NCBI GenBank assembly: GCA_903875425.1
Contig: CAIQWC010000042.1
Span: forward strand, 1-61,792
DNA: 61,792 bases
Reading direction: 5' to 3'
Source: an uncultured Actinomycetes bacterium
Lineage (GTDB): Bacteria; Actinomycetota; Acidimicrobiia; Acidimicrobiales; RAAP-2
In this document: positions 34,292 to 42,599 of the stretch, in pieces
Numbering within the stretch: the first letter of the stretch is position 1
Layout: each line of letters begins with the position of its first letter
Program-made: the position numbers and the translations under genes
Notes under the pieces: generated by a model
The model's database searches: none
Told to the model about the DNA's origin: nothing
What the model saw: the letters and a program-made list of their open reading frames with translations, nothing else

Positions 34292-35585
34292 AACGTGGGC
34301 TGACCTTGCCGGATTACGAATTGGCATTCTTGGTGCGGGGGTTGAAGGCCGTGATGCCTTCAAGCGCCTCCAGGGCTCGGCGGCCTCCATCGTCGTCGTC
34401 GACGATAAGCCCGATGTACTCCTCGATGGCGTCACCGTGCTTGAAACTCATCGTGGTGGTCTTGAGGCGTTGGGAACCTGCGATGTCATCGTTAAGAGTC
34501 CGGGGTTCTCCCGATATCGACCCGACATCGTGGCCCTAGCTCAGGGTGGTATTCCGATACTGGGTGCGTTAGGCCTCAGCCTCAGTGAAGCGGACCCCCT
34601 TCGCGTCATCGCCATTACCGGTACGAAGGGTAAGTCGACCACCGCTTCGGTGGCATTCCACCTCGCCACGGCGCTCGGTCGCCGAAGCTTGTTAATTGGC
34701 AATATCGGAGCCACTGCCCCCGAACGCGACGAACTCTTGTCCTATGACCTGATCATCGCCGAAGTATCGAGCTTTCAGGCACTTGATCTTGAAGTGTCAC
34801 CAGGTGTCGTCGTTGTGACATCACTGGGTGTTGATCACGTTGACTGGCACGGTAGCGTTGATCAGTATCGTTCCGACAAGTTACGGATCACGCGCCTACC
34901 GGGAAACCATCACAGCGTGCTCCAAGGTCGCGACGAGATCTTGCGGGCTGAGAGTGATCAAATTGGTGGCACCATGATTTGGTCCGATGCTCTCGCGGGC
35001 AACTGGGCTCAGCCGCTCAACCTCGTCGGCGATCACAACCGCGCGAACGCTGAGCTCGCGCGTATTGCACTCGTTCAGGCTGGCATGGAAGAGGCTCAGG
35101 ACTTAGCGCGTCTGACTCAGGCAGCCACAGGGTTTTCGCCACTCGAGGGACGTCTGAGTTTGGTAGGAACCCATCGCGGTGTCACCTTCATCGATGACTC
35201 CCTCGCCACCAACGTAACTCCCACGATGGCCGCGCTCGATGCCTTCGAAGGTCGTCGCCTCGCACTCTTGCTTGGAGGCTACGACCGAGGTATCGACTAC
35301 AGCGAACTTTTGGATCGACTCGCCGCTCGAGACGCTGAAACCTTCGTTATTGGACTTCCCGATTCAGGTTCCGTACTCGTTGAGCAATTACAAACTCGAT
35401 CTGGTCACGGCGCCGTCGCCATCGCTGACAGCATCGCTGAGGCCGTTGCTCTGGGCTACGCCTTTGCCTCAAGCGACGGTGTGGTCTTACTATCGCCCGC
35501 TGCACCGAGTTTCAGTCAATTCCGTAACTGGAAAGAGCGTTCAGAAGCGTTTCGCCAAGCCGTTTCCACGGTTACCGATAGCTAA
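34284..35585 (+). CDS. murD2: UDP-N-acetylmuramoyl-L-alanine--L-glutamate ligase (MurD2)
   Basis: 433 residues from GTG 34284, overlapping the murL stop; TTG 34248 is open but has no binding site. Mur ligase features: an N-terminal Rossmann domain (LRIGILGAGVEGRDAF), the ATP motif AITGTKGKSTTA, LGVDHVDWHGS, and GDHNRANAELA with FIDDSLATN in the C-terminal domain. MurD2 adds L-Glu where canonical MurD adds D-Glu. The specificity is inferred from the murL neighbour; sequence alone could not separate it from MurD. It appears to replace a D-Glu/MurI route. Confidence 0.85.
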   Translation: MPKTWADLAGLRIGILGAGVEGRDAFKRLQGSAASIVVVDDKPDVLLDGVTVLETHRGGLEALGTCDVIVKSPGFSRYRPDIVALAQGGIPILGALGLSLSEADPLRVIAITGTKGKSTTASVAFHLATALGRRSLLIGNIGATAPERDELLSYDLIIAEVSSFQALDLEVSPGVVVVTSLGVDHVDWHGSVDQYRSDKLRITRLPGNHHSVLQGRDEILRAESDQIGGTMIWSDALAGNWAQPLNLVGDHNRANAELARIALVQAGMEEAQDLARLTQAATGFSPLEGRLSLVGTHRGVTFIDDSLATNVTPTMAALDAFEGRRLALLLGGYDRGIDYSELLDRLAARDAETFVIGLPDSGSVLVEQLQTRSGHGAVAIADSIAEAVALGYAFASSDGVVLLSPAAPSFSQFRNWKERSEAFRQAVSTVTDS

Positions 35586-35656
35586 GCCTGCTGACTTTGG
35601 GGTAACTCATCAATACCACTAGCATTTCTTTCAGTACTCAACCACCGAGGAGTCCC

Positions 35657-36262
35657 ATGTCCACTACCTTCACCCTCAAGCATCGCCAGCCCGTTCTCGC
35701 TGACACAATCTCGTCTTCGCTCTTGAGCGATACCGCTCTCGTCATCGGCGGAGCATGCCTTGTTGGCGCACTCGCCCAAATCTCAATTCCTCTTGGCTTC
35801 ACGCCAGTTCCCTTAACCGGCCAGACCCTAGGCGTCCTACTCGTTGGGTCTGCTCTTGGGATGTATCGCGGAGTAATCTCCATGGCGCTCTACGTGGTTG
35901 CTGGTCTCATCGGTGTTCCCTGGTTCTCGGCGCACAGCGGCGGTTGGCACATAGCGAGCACCCCTACCTTTGGTTACCTCGTTGGCTTTGTTGTCGCTGC
36001 TGGACTCTGCGGCATGCTTGCGTCACGTGGTGCGGACCGCACGGTTGTTCGCTCCATCCCTGAGATGGTCCTCGGTAACGTCGTGATCTATGTATTTGGC
36101 GTCACGTGGCTCGCTCATAACTTGCACGTCGGGTTTGGAACTGCGATTCACTACGGATTGACCCCCTTCCTGTGGGGCGACGCCATCAAGATTGTGATTG
36201 CGTCACTGGTCCTGCCGGCCACATGGAAGTTGGTAGAGCACTTCCGCGGCGGCGCCCAATAA
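35657..36262 (+). CDS. bioY: Biotin transporter BioY (ECF S-component)
   Basis: A 201-residue membrane protein with six predicted helices. ATG 35657 has a GAGG-type site in ACCGAGGAGTCCC. LGFTPVPLTGQTLGVLLVGSALG and YVVAGLIGVPWF are BioY signatures. BioY binds biotin and may work alone or with an EcfAT module, none of which is nearby. Confidence 0.93.
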   Translation: MSTTFTLKHRQPVLADTISSSLLSDTALVIGGACLVGALAQISIPLGFTPVPLTGQTLGVLLVGSALGMYRGVISMALYVVAGLIGVPWFSAHSGGWHIASTPTFGYLVGFVVAAGLCGMLASRGADRTVVRSIPEMVLGNVVIYVFGVTWLAHNLHVGFGTAIHYGLTPFLWGDAIKIVIASLVLPATWKLVEHFRGGAQ

Positions 36263-36326
36263 CAAACAGCGTCTCCCGGTTCGCCCAGTTCCCCGCGGTG
36301 ATACAACGAACGGGCAGGATAGGCCC

Positions 36327-36488
36327 ATGATCATCCTACGAATTCTTGGTGCCTTACTCCTAGTTTTAATTTTGTGGATCGTGCTGAGTACAGTCTTCTC
36401 CCACAACAAAATACTGTTTGTGATTCTGATCCCCATCATCGCCGTAGCCGGCTATGTGGGATTCAAGTCGCCCAAATCTCAGAACTAG
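36327..36488 (+). CDS. Small two-helix membrane protein
   Basis: 53 residues: MIILRILGALLLVLILWIV forms one membrane helix, ILFVILIPIIAVAGYVGF a second, then a short SPKSQN tail. AGGAT lies seven bases before the ATG. Located downstream of bioY and running toward an antisense tRNA. Not recognised. Confidence 0.5.
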   Translation: MIILRILGALLLVLILWIVLSTVFSHNKILFVILIPIIAVAGYVGFKSPKSQN

Positions 36489-36512
36489 GACTCGGGATTC
36501 CGAAACAACTGG

Positions 36513-36584
36513 AGCCTGGAGTGGGGATTGAACCCACGACCTACGCATTACGAGTGCGTTGCTCTACCACTGAGCTATCCAGGC
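36513..36584 (-). tRNA. tRNA-Thr (anticodon CGT)
   Basis: On the minus strand: acceptor GCCTGGA/TCCAGGC, D-arm GCTC...GAGC, anticodon loop CTCGTAA, T-arm with GGTTCAATCC. CCA not encoded. It reads ACG and complements the TGT isoacceptor at 11372. Confidence 0.97.
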
Positions 36585-36772
36585 CTCGCCCCACCAGCGG
36601 GGTTTTTGACTGCACGATGAGGCATCGCAACAGTATCAAGAAGCCCCATCATCGAAAAACACGCCGAGTTTTATGGCTCCTGCGCTCTTGGCGAACCTTA
36701 GCGGTCGAGAAATTACAGCTTGTTAACACAGAGCCTTACCGTTCATAGATGCCAAGCCATTAACCTAGAGAT

Positions 36773-38002
36773 ATGGGGCCTGAACTCGATACTGCACGGT
36801 CATCGCGCTCCCAGCGCTCTCTCGAAGCTAGTGCTCACATTAAACGAGAGGCGCTAGCTTTTCTGGCGGATAGCGGCGCAGACCTCATGTCAACCAAATC
36901 ACTCGCTGAGCGAAGCGGAATTTCAACGGGTCCCATTTACGCTCGCTACGACATCATCGAGGATCTCGTTCTTGATCTCTGGGTTGAGACCTTGCACGCT
37001 GAGTTTCTTTCTATCCTCTCGCTGATCCGCAATGCAGTAAACGAGAACGCCACCGAACGAGAGGAACTGGCTCGGCTACTCCATACTCCTAGTACCAAAG
37101 CCCAAGCCATTGTCGAAGTGCTCAGTGTGATGAGACGCTACCCACAACTCTTGGAGCGCGTTGGATTCGATATTGGCAGAGCCTTTAGCGACCACCTGCA
37201 TGCTCAAGCCAAGGTGGCTCCATCCCTCGCTCTTGCGCAGTGCACGGTGACCTTCGGCGCAATCTTTCTTCAGCCAATTATGGGACCTGACAAAACCGAC
37301 CGCTGGATGGGGTCACTCAGCCTCCTCGCATCTGCCGGGCGCGACGAGCTTGCTCGTCAGGAACCACCTCGAAGTATCGAAAGCCCCGCTGTAGCTGTCC
37401 CTATCATCGCTACGGGTGACGTTGTTGTTGATGAATTCATCACCGCGGCGATGACCGTGATCGCGCGCGTTGGTTATGAAAACGCGACGTCAACCCGTAT
37501 TGCTCGAATTGCCGGAAGGGGTTTCTCCACTATCTATAACCATTACGGGACAAAAGAAGAACTGATGATTGCCGCCGTGAAGTCTCTCATCGAACAAAAC
37601 ATCCAAATGAGTTTCGAGGGTTTCGCGGGCCTACCTCGCGATGAGTACATAACCCGTTCTGTGGGTAATGCCTTAAGCGTCGTTAGTGACCTAAACCGCG
37701 AAAGCCGGCAACTTCGTATCGAAGCACTGACGAGTGGGCGACACCATCCCGAGATTGCTAGTTTCGCTTCCCAGGGTTACCAAGCAATGTACGAATCCTT
37801 ACGTGAGGGAATCCGCCAAAGGGCAGGTGATCAGGCAGAGGGAATCTTGTCACGTGTACCACCACTCTGGCTCCTGCTCCGTTCCAACAACATCGGAATG
37901 AGTTTGCTCGCTAACGCATGCAGTATCCCTCGCGAGATTGATTGGACACCAGCGTGCGCGTCTCTCTACGGGCTTATTGGCGAAATTCGTAGTGGCTCAT
38001 AG
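36773..38002 (+). CDS. Tandem double TetR-family regulator
   Basis: 409 residues made of two complete TetR-type modules. The first HTH is at about residues 25-68 (STKSLAERSGISTGPIYARY), the second at about 220-268 (NATSTRIARIAGRGFSTIY followed by NHYGTKEE). A ~150-residue ligand-type helical region follows each. A TetR dimer normally has two HTHs; a single chain with both could bind as a monomer or reach a four-HTH state. It stands alone in the plus strand, with only a tRNA upstream and convergent holB downstream, so no target operon is evident. Confidence 0.85.
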   Translation: MGPELDTARSSRSQRSLEASAHIKREALAFLADSGADLMSTKSLAERSGISTGPIYARYDIIEDLVLDLWVETLHAEFLSILSLIRNAVNENATEREELARLLHTPSTKAQAIVEVLSVMRRYPQLLERVGFDIGRAFSDHLHAQAKVAPSLALAQCTVTFGAIFLQPIMGPDKTDRWMGSLSLLASAGRDELARQEPPRSIESPAVAVPIIATGDVVVDEFITAAMTVIARVGYENATSTRIARIAGRGFSTIYNHYGTKEELMIAAVKSLIEQNIQMSFEGFAGLPRDEYITRSVGNALSVVSDLNRESRQLRIEALTSGRHHPEIASFASQGYQAMYESLREGIRQRAGDQAEGILSRVPPLWLLLRSNNIGMSLLANACSIPREIDWTPACASLYGLIGEIRSGS

Positions 38003-38020
38003 CCAATCGGTAGTAGCTCG

Positions 38021-39088
38021 TCAGGCTAAGGATAGGAGTAAGCGCTCCAAAGCTAGATTTTGCCGAGGATTTCGCACAAGCGATAGCCGCAGCTTGGTAA
38101 TTGCATCCGAAACAGCAGCCGCTCGATGCATCGCCTCATCGGCTGTAGCTGCTCCATATCCCATCGCCTCGTGCATGCGATGACGATACACACCGGCAAG
38201 TGCTCCAAGACCTGCCTCGAGTTCGCGCGATTGAATACGCCGAAGTTCTCTTTTGTGACGTTTAGAGATCGCCTCTCCGCCAGGTAAACCACGCTCACCC
38301 ATCATCTGCGCTTGCTCTTTGAGTTCCTCAATTTCTTCAGCATGTGCGACTGTGAGCGGCTCCACAACCGCCGCCAACATGGCTTCGATTTCTTCAACAA
38401 GTGTTACGACCATGGCACCCGTACCATCGAGTCGCTCGGGCACGGAGCGCCACCATGCCAGGCGTTCTGCAAATCCCGGGTCATCGGCAAACAATCGAGC
38501 CCGCGAGACGTCACCACCTGCACCTTCGGCGAGGATACGCGCTTGTTCTTGGTCGACGCCATCATTGACGAGCACCTGGGCAACCTCTTCGACGCTCAAC
38601 AGCCGGAAGGGAATCTCAGCGCAGCGAGACCAAATGGTGATGTGTTGCTTTGGCAAGGTCGTGGCGAGCAAGACAAAAATGGTTGAAGCAACGGGTTCTT
38701 CGATCATTTTGAGAAATGCCCCCGCTACTTGAGCGGTCATTCCATCTGCATCGGGAATCACCATGACGGTTCGCTTGGCTTCGAGCGGTTGGCGCATGGC
38801 CCATACGCCCAGGCTCTTTTTGACGTACTCAACGCCATAGGTGGGACCTTCCGCCATCGCCACGATGACGTCCGGGTGAATCCCGCGCATGGCTTTAACG
38901 CAATCAGAGCATTCGCCACAACCCCCGTATTCACAGACCAGTGATGCGGCGAATTCACGTGATGCGGGAACGACGCCACAACCTGTGGGGCCATAGAGCA
39001 CGTAAGCGTGAACAGGGTTCGCTACGGCACTGCGCAACAGATTGAGGGCTTGATCTTGACCAACAAAGTCGTTCAGTAACCGAGTCAC
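38021..39088 (-). CDS. holB: DNA polymerase III delta-prime subunit
   Basis: About 355 residues. GTG 39088 overlaps the tmk stop; TTG 39094 is also possible. The clamp-loader AAA+ core is visible, but Walker A is degenerate (GPTGCGVVPASREF, no GKT), so it should not hydrolyse ATP, as for E. coli delta-prime. The zinc motif ...CEYGGCGECSDC is intact. Its C-terminal half contains a helical insertion with ISKRHKRELRRIQSRE. Confidence 0.88.
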   Translation of the reverse strand: MTRLLNDFVGQDQALNLLRSAVANPVHAYVLYGPTGCGVVPASREFAASLVCEYGGCGECSDCVKAMRGIHPDVIVAMAEGPTYGVEYVKKSLGVWAMRQPLEAKRTVMVIPDADGMTAQVAGAFLKMIEEPVASTIFVLLATTLPKQHITIWSRCAEIPFRLLSVEEVAQVLVNDGVDQEQARILAEGAGGDVSRARLFADDPGFAERLAWWRSVPERLDGTGAMVVTLVEEIEAMLAAVVEPLTVAHAEEIEELKEQAQMMGERGLPGGEAISKRHKRELRRIQSRELEAGLGALAGVYRHRMHEAMGYGAATADEAMHRAAAVSDAITKLRLSLVRNPRQNLALERLLLSLA

Positions 39089-39687
39089 AGCCAATCTCGC
39101 TTGTGGAGTTCTTGGTCAATCGCGTTAGATACGTCGTCCACTGACATGGTCGCGTCAACAACGAGCCACGCCTCGGGATGCTCAGCTGCTTGGGCGAGAT
39201 AACCCTCACGAACCCGCTCGAAAAAGGCTTTAGCTTCTCGCTCCATGCGATCCGCCTCCCCAGTTCGACGCCTTTCAGCGAGTTCAGGATCAAGATCGAG
39301 CAACACCGTCAGGTCCGGCTGCACGCCTTGTGTGGCAACGGCAACCAACGACGCCATCAGTGTGTGATCGAGTTGGCGACCATATCCCTGATAGGCAATC
39401 GTCGATGCTCCATTGCGATCTGACACCACGGTTCGACCCGCACGTAACGCTGGGGTGATCACTGTCTCCATGTGCTCAGCCCTATCAGCAGCGATAAGCA
39501 ACGCTTCGGCGAGAGGTGATGGCGCGTGCTCACTGTTTAAAATCAAGGTTCGAATTGCTGCGCCCAGCGGCGTAGCTCCCATCTCAAAGGTCAAGACGGC
39601 GTCGAGTGCTGATGCCACCCGGGCAGCTTGGGTTGACTTGCCACAACCGTCGATGCCCTCAAAGACGAGGTACCGACCCCGCTCCAT
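39085..39687 (-). CDS. tmk: Thymidylate kinase
   Basis: A 200-residue dTMP kinase. P-loop FEGIDGCGKSTQAARVA; DR motif in VVSDRNGASTIAYQGYGR; LID RRRTGEADRME. Overlaps topA and holB by a few bases in the usual topA-tmk-holB actinobacterial order. Confidence 0.96.
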   Translation of the reverse strand: MERGRYLVFEGIDGCGKSTQAARVASALDAVLTFEMGATPLGAAIRTLILNSEHAPSPLAEALLIAADRAEHMETVITPALRAGRTVVSDRNGASTIAYQGYGRQLDHTLMASLVAVATQGVQPDLTVLLDLDPELAERRRTGEADRMEREAKAFFERVREGYLAQAAEHPEAWLVVDATMSVDDVSNAIDQELHKRDWL

Positions 39688-42470
39688 CAGAAAGGATCCG
39701 CATCTGACGGCAGGTCCGTCGTCGGTGACTTCGTCGTCGATATGGAGCCAACCTTCTTCGCAGTAGCTTTCTTTACCGATTTCTTAGTCGTCTTTTTCGC
39801 AGCGACTTTCTTCGCAGTAGCTTTCTTTACCGATTTCTTTGTCGTCTTTTTCGCAGCGGCTTTCTTCGTCCGCTTCTTGGCCGGACCAGCAGCCCGGCGG
39901 ATCTCGAGTAGCTCAACGGCGCGTTCTATCGTGATGTCTTCAATGCTGTCGCCAACACGGAGCGACGCATTCGTGGTTCCATCAGTGACGTAGGGCCCAA
40001 AGCGGCCATCCTTAACCACGATGGGCTCACCCGATACGGGATCTGGTCCGAGCTCTTTAAGCGGCGGCTTCGCTACGCCGCGACCACGCCGTTTTGGTTG
40101 CGCAAATAAGGCAAGCGCCTCATCAAGAGTCACGCTAAAGAGTTGATCTTCCGTATCGAGGCTTCGTGAATCTTTCGCTTTACTCAGATAGGGACCATAA
40201 CGGCCATTGAGCGCCAGAATCTCTTCGCCCGACTCTGGATCTGTACCAACAAGGCGCGGTAGCGACAATAATTTCAACGCTTCTTCAAAAGTCAGTTCCT
40301 CTGGGTTCATCGTGCTGAGCAAAGAGGCCGTCTTGGGCTTTTCTCCATCGACGAGCTCACCGACTTGCACGTATGGACCGAAGCGCCCGGCTTTTACGAA
40401 TATCTCCAAACCGGTTTCTGGATCCGTACCAACGGATCGATCACCCTGGGGGGCTTCGAGTAACTCAACCGCGCGCTCTATCGTGAGCTCATCGGGGAGC
40501 ATATCTTCGCGGATCGAGGCTGTCTCATCTCCACGCTTGATGTAGGGGCCGTACTTACCCACGCGCACCATAATGACGTCGCCACTCTGTGGATCACTAC
40601 CCAGGGGTATCGAATTAATTTCAACCGGGTCGATGTCCCCTAAATGTTCGGTGACAGCGTCACGTAGACCAAATCCGGTTTGCCCGTCGCTGTCATGGCC
40701 AAAGTAAAAGCGGCTCAACCAGGGAAGTGCTTCTTCTGAACCGCCAGCAATGGCGTCGAGACCATCTTCCATAGAAGCGGTAAAGCCATAGTCGACGAGG
40801 TTGCCAAAGTGCTCCTCAAGGAGTCGAACAACGGCGAACGCGGTAAAGCTAGGCACGAGAGCCGGCCCCTTCTTCCACACGTAGCCGCGATCTTGAATCG
40901 TTGAGATAACCGAGGCATAGGTCGAGGGACGACCAATCCCCAACTCTTCCATCTTCTTAACCAAACTTGCATCGGTAAAGCGAGCAGGTGGTTGTGTTGC
41001 GTGCGACTTAGCTTCGGCGTTGTCGATACGTACCGAGTCGCCTTCTGCCAAGGTTGGCAAAATGCGTTCCGTTTCAGCAAGTTCGGCCTCAGGGTCATCG
41101 GCGCCTTCTACGTAGGCACGGCGATATCCGGGGAAGGTAATGACACGGCCATTGGCCTGAAGCGTGGCTTCGACGCCACGGAGCTCCCCGGCTTCAGCTC
41201 CCAGCGTTGTCGTGAAGCGAACCTGTGCTTGCGTACCTCGCGCATCGGTCATCTGAGAGGCGACGGTTCGAACCCAAATCAATTCATAGAGGCGAAGTTC
41301 ATCGCCACGAAGGCTTCGAGCTGCTTCTTCCGGTGAGCGGAAAGATTCCCCTGCTGGTCGAATTGCCTCGTGTGCCTCTTGAGCGTTTTTCACCTTACGG
41401 TCGTATCGACGAGGAGTATCGGGAACGTAGTCCGCACCGAAGCGTGAACGTGCCTCATCGCGCGCGGCATTGATGGCTTCTGCCGACAGCGTCGTCGAGT
41501 CAGTACGCATGTAGGTAATCCAGCCGTCTTCGTAGAGCTTCTGGGCCACACGCATAGCCATCTGCGAGCTCAGGCGAAGCTTTCGTCCCGCTTCTTGCTG
41601 AAGGGTAGAGGTCATGAAGGGCGGCTGAGGTTTCGACGTAAAGGGCTTCTCAGTCACCGACATCACCGTTGGGATGGCCTTGGCCAATGCCGTTGCCACT
41701 GAGGCGGCTTCTATTTCGTTAAGCGTACGTACGGTTCGTTGGCCGGTGAGTTTGCCGTTGGCGTCAAAGTCACGGCCCTCAGCCAAACTGACTGCGTCGA
41801 GAGCGACGAGGGATCCGGGGAACCCCGTACTCTTCGCTTCGAACTGAACTTCGACATCGTGCCAGGACGCGGCGCGAAAGGCCATGCGGTCACGCTCGCG
41901 TTCGACAACGAGTCGGGTAGCCACGGACTGCACACGGCCAGCCGAGAGGCGTGGCAGTACCTTCTTCCAGAGAACCGGTGAGACCTCGTAGCCGTAGAGG
42001 CGATCGAGAATTCGCCGAGCTTCTTGGGCATCAACTAAGCGGCGGTCTAAATCACGAGATTCACTCACTGCTCGCTCAATAGCCGCACGCGTGATTTCGT
42101 GGAACACCATGCGTCGGGTAGGAACCTGAGGATTCAGTACTTCAAGAAGGTGCCAGGCAATGGCTTCTCCTTCGCGGTCTTCATCGGTAGCGAGGTAGAG
42201 GGCGTCAGCCTGTTTCAGCAGCTTTTTGAGATTTCGAATGGTTACCTTGCCGCGTTCGCTTTCTACGTAGAGGGGCTTAAAGCCATTATCAACGTCAACA
42301 CCAACGCGGGCCCAGGATTCACCCTTGTACTGCTCGGGTATCTCGTCAGCGCCCTTCGGGAGATCTCGAATATGGCCCACCGACGATTCGACAATGTAGT
42401 CGTCGCCGAGGATAGAACTAATGGTCTTCGCCTTCGCTGGCGACTCCACAATGACGAGAGCCTTACCCAT
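39687..42470 (-). CDS. topA: DNA topoisomerase I
   Basis: A 927-residue type IA topoisomerase. The Toprim domain (ALVIVESPAKAKTISSILG, TDEDREGEAIAW) and the active Tyr in GWITYMRTDST are present. Four C-terminal topoisomerase-repeat domains follow (pattern DPxTGxxIxVKxGRFGPYV). It has no zinc fingers and ends in a Lys-rich tail with an 18-residue tandem repeat, as is common in actinobacterial TopA, where the tail aids DNA binding. ATG 42470 has GGAGGTGA five bases upstream. Confidence 0.97.
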   Translation of the reverse strand: MGKALVIVESPAKAKTISSILGDDYIVESSVGHIRDLPKGADEIPEQYKGESWARVGVDVDNGFKPLYVESERGKVTIRNLKKLLKQADALYLATDEDREGEAIAWHLLEVLNPQVPTRRMVFHEITRAAIERAVSESRDLDRRLVDAQEARRILDRLYGYEVSPVLWKKVLPRLSAGRVQSVATRLVVERERDRMAFRAASWHDVEVQFEAKSTGFPGSLVALDAVSLAEGRDFDANGKLTGQRTVRTLNEIEAASVATALAKAIPTVMSVTEKPFTSKPQPPFMTSTLQQEAGRKLRLSSQMAMRVAQKLYEDGWITYMRTDSTTLSAEAINAARDEARSRFGADYVPDTPRRYDRKVKNAQEAHEAIRPAGESFRSPEEAARSLRGDELRLYELIWVRTVASQMTDARGTQAQVRFTTTLGAEAGELRGVEATLQANGRVITFPGYRRAYVEGADDPEAELAETERILPTLAEGDSVRIDNAEAKSHATQPPARFTDASLVKKMEELGIGRPSTYASVISTIQDRGYVWKKGPALVPSFTAFAVVRLLEEHFGNLVDYGFTASMEDGLDAIAGGSEEALPWLSRFYFGHDSDGQTGFGLRDAVTEHLGDIDPVEINSIPLGSDPQSGDVIMVRVGKYGPYIKRGDETASIREDMLPDELTIERAVELLEAPQGDRSVGTDPETGLEIFVKAGRFGPYVQVGELVDGEKPKTASLLSTMNPEELTFEEALKLLSLPRLVGTDPESGEEILALNGRYGPYLSKAKDSRSLDTEDQLFSVTLDEALALFAQPKRRGRGVAKPPLKELGPDPVSGEPIVVKDGRFGPYVTDGTTNASLRVGDSIEDITIERAVELLEIRRAAGPAKKRTKKAAAKKTTKKSVKKATAKKVAAKKTTKKSVKKATAKKVGSISTTKSPTTDLPSDADPF
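39756..39863. repeat. 54-bp tandem direct repeat in the topA tail
   Basis: Two adjacent 54-bp copies (39756-39809 and 39810-39863) differing at two positions. They encode two copies of an 18-residue Lys/Ala/Thr-rich unit (KTTKKSVKKATAKKV plus three residues) in the C-terminus of TopA. Such near-identical copies are prone to length variation between strains. Confidence 0.9.
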
Positions 42471-42599
42471 TCGTTCACCTCCTTACCTCAGCGTCTATAC
42501 GGTTCCCAGGACTCGGGGATCTGCTCGATCGTTCTAGCAGAGGGTTGAGGGATTCCCGAAACACGCCTTACGAACACGACTAAACCGCCAGTTTCTTGG

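Noticed and set aside
36585-36606. CCCC...GGGGTTTTT hairpin as a terminator
   Set aside because: Stem of only four strong pairs and no plus-strand gene immediately upstream that clearly needs it; left unannotated.
39742-39993. Plus-strand frame rich in Phe/Val opposite the topA tail
   Set aside because: A mirror of the Lys-rich repeat (AAG/AAA read as CTT/TTT); not a gene.
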